A stretch of 64,000 nt of DNA. It comes from G963663735 sp963663735 (GTDB lineage Bacteria > Acidobacteriota > UBA6911 > RPQK01 > JAPXNP01). Within the stretch, counting starts at the first letter, position 1. Each line of letters begins with the position of its first letter. The notes under the pieces are model-generated. The model had not been told where the DNA came from. It searched no databases and worked only from the letters and a program-made list of their open reading frames with translations. Made by a program: the position numbers and the translations under genes. The stretch lies in the NCBI GenBank assembly GCA_963663735.2, contig CAXXHN010000001.1:1922001-1986000 (forward strand), given 5' to 3'. This document shows positions 1-10,202 of this stretch, one piece after another.

Positions 1-717
1 GAAGCTGCCGGCTCAGGAACAAGAGCGGTCGAACCGGAGTCAGTTGTTATCGGACGGGCTTGTTTTCCAAAAGGCCGATTAAGCAGGTAGCTTGGGAATG
101 TCGAATAGTGGGAATGCCAAAGTTCAAATGCCGGGCTTCGAATGCCGGAATTCCTGTCAACTACATCCATAAAATTATTTTGGGTCCCGGCCGGTGTGGT
201 GTGTATGGTCCGCTTTTTTCCACGGCTGTTCACCAGTGCATCTGGGACGAACTGGTAAGAGGAGGTTTCCGACCATGATATCCCGGATTATAATACTCAG
301 GTAGCTGTTCCTAAATCCCGCCACTTTCGTCCAGACCTGGTGAATCCCGCTTAATCCCTTGATTTTATGTGAGTTATCCCGGCCGAATTTCAAACAAAAA
401 CTGAACCAATTTTTAAACAAAAATAGACTTAATTATCAATTAGATAAATCAAATAATTTGTCACAATAATGATGTAGATTTACTCACAAAACTGTCTTAA
501 TATTAAACAAAGTGCATGGGTAGGAACGGGCCGTTAATAACCGTAGCCTGTCCAGCTTTTTAGTTTTGGGAGAATTTGCTGGTATACAGAAGGTAGTCCG
601 GCTGGATAATTTCAGAGGGAAAAACAAGGGTCGTTTTCCTGGCGAATAATCGAGAGGCTGTTGTTGCTGTTGAATCCTGAAGTATATGAGTTCCTGCAAT
701 CCTGTTAGGAGAAAAGA
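1..717. other. Intergenic region upstream of the giant secreted protein
   Basis: No convincing gene is seen. Short open frames on both strands lack ribosome binding sites and recognisable protein character. The last 300 bases are AT-rich and end with AGGAG a few bases before the ATG at 718, so a promoter for the downstream gene probably lies here, but I cannot pick a clear -35/-10 pair. The first 150 bases may be the decayed end of a neighbouring feature outside the window. Confidence 0.4.
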
Positions 718-3700
718 ATGAAGAGGTTAGGTTTAGTTTTCGGATTTCTACTGATAGTAAGTTCGGTTTTTAGTGCGAGTATTGCTGCTTCGGTCACTGG
801 AGCTGTGGGCAGCGTGAATTTTGTTCATGATGTGGAACATCCGAAAATCCTGCTGCTTTCTTCGCTGGTGGATCATGCCGAACTTCTGGCCGGGGCTGCT
901 TCGGAGGAAATACTGGTGGTGCGTTATGACCCCCGGGAAACCTCGCTCGAAGAACTCGAAGGCAGGATCAGGGAGACCCTGCGAGGCCGGAAGGCGGCCT
1001 CGATTGCCTTTGCCGTCCACGACTATGGAGAAAACAAGTTCTACCTAACCTCTTCAGAAACAGTAAGCCTGCCATCGACCCTTTCCAGTGAAACACAGCG
1101 GAGATTCTGGCGCGATCTGGGAGGCATGATCACCGCTGGAGGGCGGGTTGACCTCCTGGCCTGCAACCTGGCTGCCGGGGACAATGGTAAGTTGCTATTG
1201 GCCTCTTTGGAGAAAACCTCCGGCATCAACTTTGCGGCATCTGTCAACCCGACCGGAAATCTCCGGGCTGGAGGCGATTGGATGCTTGAGACTGACGGGA
1301 TTGACGCGGCAGAAGAGTACTTCGACAGATCTGGCCTCGAATCTTTCACCGGCCTGCTATGGGGGGGGCAGCAGAAGCTTACGGCCAGTGATGCTGAATC
1401 ATACAGTGATTTTGGCGATGCCGTATCTATTTCGGGTGATTATGCGATAGTTGGATCCCCCTATGAGAGTACTAGGGGCGAATGGGCAGGCGCAGCCTAC
1501 ATTTTTTACAATAATGCAGGGACCTGGACTCAGCAGGCGAAGCTGACGGGATCAGACACAGAAATGAATGATCGGTTTGGAGCGTCCGTTTCAATCTCTG
1601 GTGACTACGCGGTTGTGGGAGCGGAAAATGAAGACGCCGAGGGCAGCAACGCCGGCGCGGCTTATGTTTTCCACCGCAGCGGTGCATCATGGAGCCAAAC
1701 CACCAAATTATGTCCTTCAAACCTTGTATCCGGGGACTGTTTTGGAGAATCTGTCAGTATATCGGGCAACTGGATTTTTGTGGGGTCTCCCTATGATGAC
1801 ATTTACGGCACCAGCGCCGGTGCGGCTTATGTCTTCTACAATAGCGGTGGAACCTGGATCCAGCAGCCCGAGAAGATTTACCCCAGTGATATGCAGCCTG
1901 GAGACCAGTTTGGATGGTCTGTTTCCGTCTCCGGAGATTACGCTGTCGTCGGATCCTGCTACGAGGATGCCGGCGGAGATAACGCAGGCGCGGCGTATAT
2001 TTTTTATAACAATGCAGGAACGTGGATCCAGCAGGCGAAGCTGATGGGTTCAGATACAGGAGAGGCGGACATTTTTGGATGGTCCGTATCGATATCCGGG
2101 GATTACGCCATAGTGGGAGCCTTCCGGGATGATGAAGGCGCCACTGATGCCGGCGCGGCCTATATTTTCCATCGCAGCGGGACATCATGGAGCCAAACCA
2201 CCAAATTGGTCGGCTCCGCCATTGCCGCCAATGATCGTACTGCAAATTCCGTTTCCATCTCCGGTGATTACGCAGTGATGGGATCCTGGTATGGTGAGGC
2301 GGTGCATGTCTACCAAAACAGCAGTGGGGTCTGGAGCGAACAGATCCGCCTGACATCCTCAGATAATGCCAGCGGAGATGAATTCGGATCCTCTGTGGCG
2401 CTATCCAATGGCGTCCTGATCGTCGGAGCTCATGTAGACGATGTCCAGACCGGTGCAGCATACATCTTCGGAACCCCTCCAGCCGTCACAACCCAGGCTG
2501 TCACTTCGATTGCCGCAACTACAGCCACCGGCAACGGAAACATCACCAGCCTTGGAGGATTGGCTGTAACGGAGCATGGCGTGTGCTGGAGCACTTCTGA
2601 GAATCCGACCACATCCGGCAGCCATACGGACGAAGGTGCTGCCGCGGCAACCGGCTCTTTCACCAGCTCCATTACCGGGATTTCCGCCAACACCACCTAT
2701 TACGTCCGGGCCTATGCCACCAGTTCGCAGGGAACCAGTTACGGTGACCAGGTATCCTTCACCACTCCGGGAGCGGAGATGGACCTGAGCCAGGGAGCGA
2801 CGCCGATAGCTGACGGGGGAAGCTACAATTTCGGCAGCCATACCGCCGGAACCACCACTGACGTGGCGTTCACTATAAGCAATTCCGGGGCAATCGACCT
2901 GACCCTGTCCGGCAGCCCGATTATCACCATCGGCGGGACCGGTGCCAGCCAGTTCAGCGTACAAAGTCAGCCGGCTTCACCTGTAGCGGTATCCGGGAAC
3001 ACCACCTTCACAATCAGGTACTCCCCCATCACCGCCGGGTTGGCTACAGCAACGATTGCCATCGCCAACAACGACAATAACGAGAACCCCTATAACCTGA
3101 CCCTGACCGGAACCGGGACAGCGGCTGCCCTGAACAACGTCAAGATCGTGAACGCTGCCAGCGGAGCCGGAACCGAGGTCACTACCCACAGCATGACCGC
3201 TGATGAGACCTTAACGGTATACGCGGCCGGCTATGACCAGTACGGAAACTATGTCAGCGATCAGACAGTCACCTGGGGAGGTACTGGTGTTGTGAATGGC
3301 AACCTGAGCCCGGCCAGTGGAACCTCGACAGTTTTTACAGCTGTCAGTACCGGAACCGGCACGATCTCAGCCGACCATGCAACCCTGATTGATGACACCA
3401 CTGGGACCATAACGGTAACTCCGGGAGCCACCGCGTCGTTTGACGTGACCACCGAGCATTCCGGGACGGAGACGGCTGGGACGGCGTTCAGTGTGACCGT
3501 GACTGCCAGGGATGCTGACGCCAACACGGTCACCGGACATACCGGAAGCCACAGCCTGGCCTGGACCTGGACGGCGACGAATTCCCCCACCGGGGTATCG
3601 CCAACCAAGCCGGCCGACGGGAACCAGAGTTTCACCTCCGGAGTGGCCACGGTGAGCGGATTCACCCTGACCGATGCCGGGGAAACCCCGACAATCACGG

Positions 3701-6699
3701 CTACAGAAGGGTCCATCACCGGCACCAGCAGCGAGATAACAGTCAACGAGGGAGAGCTGGATTACGTGAAGGTAGAAGACGCGGCCAGCGGAGCCGGGAG
3801 CGAGGTCACGACCCATACCATGGACGCGGGGGATACCTTAACGGTATATGCTGCCGGGTATGACGCCTCCGGAAACTATATAGCCGACCAGACAGTAAGC
3901 TGGAGCGGGACCTCAGTGGTGAGCGGAAACCTGAGTCCTACAAGTGGAACCTCGACCGTGTTTACGGCGGATGCCGCCGGGACCGGGAGCATCTCCGCCG
4001 ACCATGCCACGGCTACCGATGACACCACCGGGACGATAACAGTTGATTCAATACTGCCTACGGTGACAACAACTACAGCTTCCTCGTTCACTACCACCAC
4101 GGCCGCCTCCGGAGGCAATGTCACCTTTGACGGAGGCGTTTCGGTTACCGCTCGGGGAGTCTGTTGGAGCACTTCGGCTAATCCCACTACTTCAGGCAGC
4201 CATACCACGGACGGGACCGGGGAGGGAACGTTCACAAGCAGCCTGACCGGGCTGACAGAGGACACCCTTTACTATTACCGTGCCTATGCCACCAACAGTG
4301 TAGGGACAAGCTATGGAGATGAACTGAGCTTCAGGACTGAAGATCCGCCGACTGTGAGCACCACAGCGGCAAGCTCCATCACCTGGAATTCGGCGCAGCT
4401 TAACGGGAACCTGACTGATCTGGGATCAGGAACGTCGGTTGATGTTTACTTCGAGTGGAGCTCCATTTCAGGCGGGCCCTACACCAATACCACCACGGCG
4501 GAAACCTTAAGCGCTACAGGAACTTTTAATGCAACAATTACCTCGCTTTCCGCCAATGAGCCCTATTACTACCGGGCAGTTGCCGACGCTGGTGACAGCG
4601 GGATAGATTACGGAGATGAAGTAAGCCTGCAGACAGAAGCGACCTTTGTTGATGTTGAAACCAGTGCGGTTATAACCGACCTGACTTCAGGGTCCGCGAT
4701 TGTGCATGGCGAGGTTACTTTCGACGGAGGCCTGCCTGTTACCGGGCGCGGTTTCTGCTGGAGTACCTCATCGAACCCGACGGTATCACCTGAAGTTGCG
4801 GGTGACGGCGGAACGCCCTCTATCCTCTCGAGCCAGTCGGGAAGCACGGAAGAGGGAAGCGGATTGGGCACCTTCAGCAGTGAGCTGACTGCCTTGAGGT
4901 CCGGGACTGTCTACTATGTGAGGGCCTGGGCTGAGAATTCTCTTGGTATCGTCTATGGCAACGAGCAGATGTTCAGCACGGAGCAGGATGGCCGAGCGGC
5001 GGCAAGTGCCTTCATTAATGAACCTGGCTCTCAGCTTATCTACCTGCTGGATACCGGGATCAATGCCGAGGAGCTCTACGGAACTGACGCGAACTACACC
5101 AGTAATTCGGTGCTGCAGTATGGCAACAGCGCGCCTGTTCACCAGAACTTCATCAGCATTACCAATACCAACCCTGAGCAGGCGGTAACGGTCCACTTCC
5201 GTTACTTCAACTCGGATTGTGTGGATTTCTTCGACTTCCTGGTGGTGCTGACCTGCAATGACACGATGATGATCGACCCGTTTGACTTCACGGTTCCGGG
5301 TACAAACGACGTTAATGTCAAGGACCGTTTCTTCGGGTACCCGAGCCGGGAGGATGGAACGGGGCAGTCATTTGACGCGATTCCGGCTTCCACTTTTGCC
5401 GACGGGCGTTTCCTGCTCTTTGTGACAGCCTCGGCTGATGTGAAGACCGGGTATTCCCCCTACTGGTCCGAAGATCAGCTTAATCCTGACTACGATAACC
5501 TGGACCTTATTCCCTATGAATTTATCAACTACCGGGAGGAAGAGCTCAGCCTTCACTGCGCGGCCTGGAGTGAAGGGGGCGGCGGGGATGCCGGGGAAGA
5601 GCTGTATGGCAACTACCCGGTATATGGAGGGACCAATGGATTCAGTGATAACAACCTGCATATCCTGAATGCCTCGGCCGTGTCATTCAATTACTTAACC
5701 GGGTTCCAGACCGTGGCCAAGGTGACGGAGCTGGGAGCCCAGGCAGCCTACATGACCCAGGCCTATGCCCGCCCGGCAGTGTTTGCCGGAGATGCAGGAC
5801 CATCAGCCATAACCGCGCCCATGCACGCGCTGCTTACCGGGGGAGAGAGGATCTGGACGGAGGCAGCCGAATGCGGTGAGCTTATTACGGCCGCGGCTGG
5901 AGAGCAATTCATCCTGAGGCATGAGGCCCATGCCGGGGACCAGTGGGACCGGGGCGAAGACTCATTTGGCTCAAACTGGGTGATCTCAGAAGGAGGAGCG
6001 CTGGCCTGGGAGATCTTCCCCTCCGCTGCCATGCCTGCCTCCAAGCAGGTTGTGAACTTTATCTCCTTCATGGACAACTACAATGGCGAGTCGAACCTGG
6101 CGCAGGGAGCGGCTGCCAGTGTCTGGGATGATGTTTCCTACAACATCCAGCCGGTGGTTACTATCTATACGATTGAGCCTTTCAACAACTCGGAAGATGC
6201 CTGGATCCCGAGTGACCCTGAAAACCAGCCGATAGTGTCGCCTGTGACACCTGAGAGCCCGCTGGTTACGGCCATTGGGGTGAAATGCATCAATACCTAC
6301 GAGATGGATCCGGAGAGCAGCCTGAATGACGCGGTGCTTGGTTACAAGTTCGGGGAGTTCACGCTGCAGGATCTTTTTGACATGAACGCGGTTCTGGGCA
6401 CGGACAGCCTGACTTTAGAGGGCTTTCTTAACGTGCTGGCCGGGTCGACCAATGAACTGGCCAATGAAGTTGGCCCGGGCTGGATGAGGTTGTCAAGGTG
6501 GTTTACGACTCGCAAGTGGACCACGACGGAGCTTACTCCTGAGTATGTGTACTCCTACTGGCAGGGATGGGATGACTCCGGGGAAGCTCCCTATGAGCTG
6601 ACCGGTCCTACCATCTTCACCCAGGGCCAGGCCAACTACCTGTTTGAGAACTTCGGCGCCGGCAAGTGGCTGTCCACCGTCAACTCGGCTGGGGAGTAG
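718..6699 (+). CDS. Giant secreted multidomain protein: DUF4347, FG-GAP propeller, Ig/Fn3-like repeats
   Basis: A 1993-residue protein with a signal peptide (about residues 1-23). Residues ~40-205 resemble DUF4347, an N-terminal module of very large secreted or adhesin-like proteins. Residues ~220-585 hold seven repeats of about 50 residues around an xFGxSVSISGDYAIVG core, as expected for a seven-bladed FG-GAP/integrin-type propeller. An Fn3-like module (~590-685) with a CWSTSxNPTTSGSHT signature follows, then a choice-of-anchor-D-like module (~690-800), two nearly identical Ig-like modules (~801-903 and ~1012-1108) separated by a different one, and three more Fn3-like modules to ~1420. The last ~570 residues match no family I know. 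AGGAG precedes the ATG. It stands alone, with no visible secretion genes or C-terminal sorting signal. A role as surface adhesin or matrix protein is inferred. Confidence 0.8.
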   Translation: MKRLGLVFGFLLIVSSVFSASIAASVTGAVGSVNFVHDVEHPKILLLSSLVDHAELLAGAASEEILVVRYDPRETSLEELEGRIRETLRGRKAASIAFAVHDYGENKFYLTSSETVSLPSTLSSETQRRFWRDLGGMITAGGRVDLLACNLAAGDNGKLLLASLEKTSGINFAASVNPTGNLRAGGDWMLETDGIDAAEEYFDRSGLESFTGLLWGGQQKLTASDAESYSDFGDAVSISGDYAIVGSPYESTRGEWAGAAYIFYNNAGTWTQQAKLTGSDTEMNDRFGASVSISGDYAVVGAENEDAEGSNAGAAYVFHRSGASWSQTTKLCPSNLVSGDCFGESVSISGNWIFVGSPYDDIYGTSAGAAYVFYNSGGTWIQQPEKIYPSDMQPGDQFGWSVSVSGDYAVVGSCYEDAGGDNAGAAYIFYNNAGTWIQQAKLMGSDTGEADIFGWSVSISGDYAIVGAFRDDEGATDAGAAYIFHRSGTSWSQTTKLVGSAIAANDRTANSVSISGDYAVMGSWYGEAVHVYQNSSGVWSEQIRLTSSDNASGDEFGSSVALSNGVLIVGAHVDDVQTGAAYIFGTPPAVTTQAVTSIAATTATGNGNITSLGGLAVTEHGVCWSTSENPTTSGSHTDEGAAAATGSFTSSITGISANTTYYVRAYATSSQGTSYGDQVSFTTPGAEMDLSQGATPIADGGSYNFGSHTAGTTTDVAFTISNSGAIDLTLSGSPIITIGGTGASQFSVQSQPASPVAVSGNTTFTIRYSPITAGLATATIAIANNDNNENPYNLTLTGTGTAAALNNVKIVNAASGAGTEVTTHSMTADETLTVYAAGYDQYGNYVSDQTVTWGGTGVVNGNLSPASGTSTVFTAVSTGTGTISADHATLIDDTTGTITVTPGATASFDVTTEHSGTETAGTAFSVTVTARDADANTVTGHTGSHSLAWTWTATNSPTGVSPTKPADGNQSFTSGVATVSGFTLTDAGETPTITATEGSITGTSSEITVNEGELDYVKVEDAASGAGSEVTTHTMDAGDTLTVYAAGYDASGNYIADQTVSWSGTSVVSGNLSPTSGTSTVFTADAAGTGSISADHATATDDTTGTITVDSILPTVTTTTASSFTTTTAASGGNVTFDGGVSVTARGVCWSTSANPTTSGSHTTDGTGEGTFTSSLTGLTEDTLYYYRAYATNSVGTSYGDELSFRTEDPPTVSTTAASSITWNSAQLNGNLTDLGSGTSVDVYFEWSSISGGPYTNTTTAETLSATGTFNATITSLSANEPYYYRAVADAGDSGIDYGDEVSLQTEATFVDVETSAVITDLTSGSAIVHGEVTFDGGLPVTGRGFCWSTSSNPTVSPEVAGDGGTPSILSSQSGSTEEGSGLGTFSSELTALRSGTVYYVRAWAENSLGIVYGNEQMFSTEQDGRAAASAFINEPGSQLIYLLDTGINAEELYGTDANYTSNSVLQYGNSAPVHQNFISITNTNPEQAVTVHFRYFNSDCVDFFDFLVVLTCNDTMMIDPFDFTVPGTNDVNVKDRFFGYPSREDGTGQSFDAIPASTFADGRFLLFVTASADVKTGYSPYWSEDQLNPDYDNLDLIPYEFINYREEELSLHCAAWSEGGGGDAGEELYGNYPVYGGTNGFSDNNLHILNASAVSFNYLTGFQTVAKVTELGAQAAYMTQAYARPAVFAGDAGPSAITAPMHALLTGGERIWTEAAECGELITAAAGEQFILRHEAHAGDQWDRGEDSFGSNWVISEGGALAWEIFPSAAMPASKQVVNFISFMDNYNGESNLAQGAAASVWDDVSYNIQPVVTIYTIEPFNNSEDAWIPSDPENQPIVSPVTPESPLVTAIGVKCINTYEMDPESSLNDAVLGYKFGEFTLQDLFDMNAVLGTDSLTLEGFLNVLAGSTNELANEVGPGWMRLSRWFTTRKWTTTELTPEYVYSYWQGWDDSGEAPYELTGPTIFTQGQANYLFENFGAGKWLSTVNSAGE
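3129..4044 (+). repeat. Tandemly arranged Ig-like module repeat inside the giant gene
   Basis: Two copies of a ~290-base unit, at about 3129-3423 and 3759-4044, encode nearly the same ~97 residues (xVKxxxAASGAGxEVTTH to DDTTGTITV), with an unrelated module of ~110 residues between them. Similarity persists at the DNA level, which points to duplication or gene conversion and makes recombination between copies, or assembly collapse, possible. Confidence 0.75.
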
Positions 6700-6713
6700 G
6701 CGGGGACGGCAAC

Positions 6714-6884
6714 TAACGCGAAGACGCAAAAGCGCGTTGAAGGAATTCTGGTTATTTCTGTGATGTCAGGTTGTAGCTGGAGCGGCCCGCTCCAGCATGG
6801 GAAATTATTTTGTTTATGGAACAGAAACGCGGAAGTGCAGTGAGGGCAATGTGCTGAAATATTTATAACTGCGCCTCTGCGTTA
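6714..6884. mobile_element. Possible relict MITE-like element with imperfect terminal inverted repeats
   Basis: The stretch is bounded by TAACGCGAAGACGC (6714-6727) and, inverted, GCGCCTCTGCGTTA (6871-6884), which match at 11 of 14 positions. Between them lies a perfect 9-bp hairpin (GCTGGAGCG / CGCTCCAGC, 6776-6796). Scattered 'acgcgaagacgcaaaagcgc'-like words are reminiscent of small non-coding repeats common in environmental genomes. No transposase or clear target duplication is seen. The hairpin could equally serve as a weak terminator for the giant gene. Confidence 0.3.
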
Positions 6885-7596
6885 TTTCCCAGCCTATCTC
6901 GCAGAATTTTTGGACCGAAATTTTTTTATTTTTTTGAGAATGAAATCGGTGATTCAAATTTTTGAGTTGTCTCGTAATACGTTTGATTTTGACAGGATTT
7001 AGATCACCTTAAACCAAAATCTGGTTCGCCCGGCAATATTAGGGATCGTATGCGGCGAACGCAAATCACAACGTCAAAAGCACATTGCTCTTTTCCAGGG
7101 ACATTTTCCATTTCTCATCATCTGGTTAACTATCTTCCAGGCACTTATCTCACAACCCTTCTTTTGCACCAGAATAGTTCTTCTATTTCATCCGGTGTCA
7201 CTTCAATCGCCCAGTTTCAAAATCGTACTGAAAACTTACCTGACATGACCTAGGTTTGGTTTGATTTGAGTTGGAACTGAGGATCTCCAGCCGACCTGTC
7301 TCGTCGTTATTGTTTTGCGGAAACTGCTTTCTAAAAAACAGGAGATCTTTGGTAACGAGCGGCTACCAGTGGTCCGGAAAAGTGCCCTGGAGAAGGTATC
7401 CAGAATGCTGAGGCGAGGAGGACTCGAAGTGCTGTTACAAGAGAAAGAACTCGGGAACTTTATCGCCCGTTTGTTTGAGCAAAAACCAGGGAAGTACAGT
7501 GAGATCATTGTCCCGTCCGTGCCCCGGATGATATCTCCGGTGTTTTTTAGACTGGCCGGGCGCATAAGTCCTGGTTAATCGATTTAGGTTAAGGAA
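6885..7596. other. Intergenic region, no confident gene
   Basis: A stretch of about 700 bases between the giant gene and the DUF1284-like gene. One plus-strand open frame (TTG 7315 to 7578, 87 codons) encodes a charged, protein-like sequence (KKQEIFGNERLPVVRKSALE near its start) but has no ribosome binding site and no family I recognise. It may be a gene fragment. The rest is T-rich and unremarkable. Confidence 0.35.
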
Positions 7597-8193
7597 TCAC
7601 GCTTTTTCCCGAATTCCCAGTTTTATTAATCCCTTGATCAAGCCGGAAAGCCTTTCTTCCCTGTTTTCTTTGGGATGGGTACAGATTTCCTCAATTCCAG
7701 GTACATTCCTGTTTACAATTTCCAGATAGTCACGGGCAGTTTTAATGCTGTTGATTTCTATTTCGAGGGCATCCAGTAATCTGCAGTCCAGGACATCATT
7801 ATATGATTGCTTCGATGGAGATGGTTTGAGTTGAGCCAGGACATCAGAGCATTTGCCATCCGGTTTGAGAAATCCGCATCCGGTACAGACGTCATCTGAA
7901 CCCACTATCAGTTTCACTTTCAGATCCAGGTTAGATAAAAGCTGCGGTGAAACGATATGCAGAGAGTGCCCGGACGGAGCAGGTTCCAACTCCACATCCT
8001 GTCCATGGGAAGTTACGATATCCAGAATATGGTGGGGTCTTAACTTCAGGTCATACTGGCTGTTGTCCCCTGTTTGTTCCGGCAAGGCAGTGGATTTTTT
8101 TGCAGGAGCCCCCTTTAATGAATCCCCTGAAGAGGCGGATAAAGTTAAGCCTGCCATACCGATCAAGAGGTTGCGGCGTTTAACAATAATCAT
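7597..8193 (-). CDS. DUF1284-like Cys-rich protein with twin-arginine signal
   Basis: A 198-residue protein beginning with KRRNLLIGMAGLTLSAS, which looks like a Tat-type or lipoprotein-like export signal. The core carries LRPHH (about residue 51), then DDVCTGC and a further Cys (GKCSD), then a D-rich helix ending DCRLLDALEI. This arrangement (RPHH followed by a CxxC...C cluster) matches my memory of DUF1284, a small family of unknown function thought to bind metal. Family members I know are short and lack export signals, so the leader is unusual. AAGGA lies 7 bases before the ATG and overlaps the end of the upstream open frame. Metal or Fe-S binding is inferred from the cysteines. Confidence 0.6.
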   Translation of the reverse strand: MIIVKRRNLLIGMAGLTLSASSGDSLKGAPAKKSTALPEQTGDNSQYDLKLRPHHILDIVTSHGQDVELEPAPSGHSLHIVSPQLLSNLDLKVKLIVGSDDVCTGCGFLKPDGKCSDVLAQLKPSPSKQSYNDVLDCRLLDALEIEINSIKTARDYLEIVNRNVPGIEEICTHPKENREERLSGLIKGLIKLGIREKA

Positions 8194-8204
8194 GATTTTT
8201 TCCT

Positions 8205-8450
8205 TTATTGGACGGAAATGAATGTTAAGGTATCGCAGTTAAGTGGTTTTGCGGTACCAGCACAAGGCACAATCCTTCCTTCCTGAGTAAGCCATTGAAG
8301 CTGGCCAGAACTATTATGTTTCCCCAGGTTGTCTTTATTTGTAGAGATAGCCCTGTTTTTTTTTAATAATACACCCTTCCTGAACTGTTTTAAATTGCCA
8401 TTTTTCAGAAGCGGAGGCTGAGAAAAAAGTATGAAGGTGAATAGAATCAA
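8205..8450 (-). CDS. Doubtful small open reading frame upstream of the DUF1284-like gene
   Basis: An 81-codon frame starting at TTG whose stop lies 11 bases before the next gene, with that gene's Shine-Dalgarno right behind the stop, as in a coupled pair. The translation is basic and protein-like (QFRKGVLLKKNRAIST, later TQEGRIVPCAG) but matches no family I know, and it has no good ribosome binding site. It may be chance. Confidence 0.2.
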   Translation of the reverse strand: MILFTFILFSQPPLLKNGNLKQFRKGVLLKKNRAISTNKDNLGKHNSSGQLQWLTQEGRIVPCAGTAKPLNCDTLTFISVQ

Positions 8451-8673
8451 GCCCTTGCCTGGGGTGGTAAAATATCAATTTAGATAATCATCCATGGTTT
8501 GGGGAAGATTTGAGGGCATTTAAGGTTGGCGGTGTCATCATGTTCTTCACATATAAGTGGGACATAACCGGCAATTTTCCTGAATAACTGAATCCAGTCA
8601 GCAAGAACAGCTGTAATATATATTGTTTCCAAAAATTAAGGACCTCTCTTTCATTGAAAACAGGAAGGTGAAA
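8451..8673. other. Intergenic region upstream of the aldo/keto reductase
   Basis: About 220 AT-rich bases separate the divergent DUF1284-like and aldo/keto reductase genes and probably hold both promoters. No convincing -35/-10 pair, operator or RNA structure could be assigned by eye. Confidence 0.3.
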
Positions 8674-10161
8674 ATGTCAAAAAATAAACACTATCCAATA
8701 TCACGAAGAAATTTTATAAAGGTCTCAGCAGCCACAACAGCAGGTGTTTATTTACTGCCCCTGGGAGCCTGCAAAGTTGAAGAGCTGCCCAAACCCATGA
8801 CCCGCAAATTCGGAGACCTGGGTTTCGATGTAACCACGATCGCGTTGGGAGGGCAGGCCTCACTGCAGTGGACTCCGGAAGATGTGGACCCGGTTCCCAT
8901 CATTCTCAAGGCTTTTGCCATGGGAATTAATTATTACGACACCTCAAATCTATATGCCGGAAGCCAACTGATTTACAACAAGGCCTTTAAAAAACTGAAA
9001 TTAATACCCGGCGAAGATGGTTATGATGAAGGACTCAGGAAATCCATCTGGCTGACCAGTAAAACTCACCAACGCTGGGGAAAGCCAGGATGGCCGGAAC
9101 GTGAAAATGTCCAGAACCGTTCCAATGGAGAAGAAGTACAGTGTGCCGTTGAAGACGTAAAACGTTCGCTTACCCAGATTTTTGGTGACGGGGCTGGATA
9201 TTATCCGGAAGGGGCTTATCTTGACATGATGCTCTGCCATAGCCTTACCTATGCTGAGGAGGTGGACGCTCTTTACGAAGGGCTGGAAACTCCTCTGGAT
9301 CCGGAAGGCAATTTCGGGGCACTGGTAGCCCTCCGCGACCTCCGGGACGGCACCAACCTTACCGGGATGAATCCAAAGAATGAAAAATTAATCAGGCATA
9401 TCGGATTTTCGGGACATGCCAATCCTCCGGCCATGATTGACATGATTCAGAGGGACGAATACGGGATCCTGGACGGGATGCTCATCTCCATCAATGCCAA
9501 TGACAAACAGAAATTCAACATGCAGCACAATGTAATTCCTGTTGCTGAAGCCAAGGGAATGGGTATTATCGGCATGAAGGTGTTTGCTGACGCGGCGATG
9601 TACGGCAAAGACCTGCGCTGGTCGCGTACTCCTGAAGATGTTTTTCGCAAGGTTGGTACAGCAGAGCTTCCCAGTAAACCCCTGGTTGAATATGCCCTGA
9701 CTACTCCGGGCGTGCATACTTTGATCATCGGAATAGGCCAGATAGACGAAAATCCCATGAACTGCCAGCTTGTACAGAATTTTTATGCGGCCCAGATCGA
9801 GCCGGATGCCCTGAATGAAAATGAACGCAGGGATATTGAAAAGCAAGCCGCAAAAGTCAGGGAAGGGAAGACCAACTATTTTCAGATTGAACGTGAAGAA
9901 ATGAGTGCTCCCCGTGATCTGCAGCTGGTTGAAGAAGGCGGAAAAGCGAAACTTTCCTGGCAGACAGCCTATGCGGACCAGGAACCGATTTCTCATTATG
10001 AAATCCTGGTAAACGGTGAAATGGCGGGGCAGGTTGAGCATCACCCCCAGGTTTTAAAGAGCAAACCTTTTGTTTTTGATACTGAAATGAAAAAAGGCTC
10101 AACCATCGTTGTAGCTGCGGTTGATGCAGCCGGAAACCGGAAGGAAGCACAGCTGGCTTGA
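8674..10161 (+). CDS. Tat-exported aldo/keto reductase with C-terminal Fn3-like domain
   Basis: A 495-residue protein. The start is the ATG at 8674, preceded by AGGAAGGTG; a longer TTG frame begins at 8623. Its leader has the twin-arginine motif SRRNFIKVS followed by a hydrophobic stretch and LGAC, so export as a Tat substrate, possibly lipidated, is likely. The aldo/keto reductase barrel (~35-390) keeps the expected tetrad: Asp and Tyr in YDTSNLYAGS, Lys in LTSKTH and His in MLCHSL. The last ~95 residues form an Fn3-like module (SAPRDLQLVEEGGKAKLSWQ), which is an unusual addition. The substrate is unknown; a sugar or glycoside aldehyde or ketone is plausible given the exported sugar-processing genes nearby. 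The gene stands alone and ends at a strong terminator. Confidence 0.85.
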   Translation: MSKNKHYPISRRNFIKVSAATTAGVYLLPLGACKVEELPKPMTRKFGDLGFDVTTIALGGQASLQWTPEDVDPVPIILKAFAMGINYYDTSNLYAGSQLIYNKAFKKLKLIPGEDGYDEGLRKSIWLTSKTHQRWGKPGWPERENVQNRSNGEEVQCAVEDVKRSLTQIFGDGAGYYPEGAYLDMMLCHSLTYAEEVDALYEGLETPLDPEGNFGALVALRDLRDGTNLTGMNPKNEKLIRHIGFSGHANPPAMIDMIQRDEYGILDGMLISINANDKQKFNMQHNVIPVAEAKGMGIIGMKVFADAAMYGKDLRWSRTPEDVFRKVGTAELPSKPLVEYALTTPGVHTLIIGIGQIDENPMNCQLVQNFYAAQIEPDALNENERRDIEKQAAKVREGKTNYFQIEREEMSAPRDLQLVEEGGKAKLSWQTAYADQEPISHYEILVNGEMAGQVEHHPQVLKSKPFVFDTEMKKGSTIVVAAVDAAGNRKEAQLA

Positions 10162-10202
10162 CTGGACTGCCTGAAGCTTGGAGGCAGACAGTGATTAACT
10201 GC

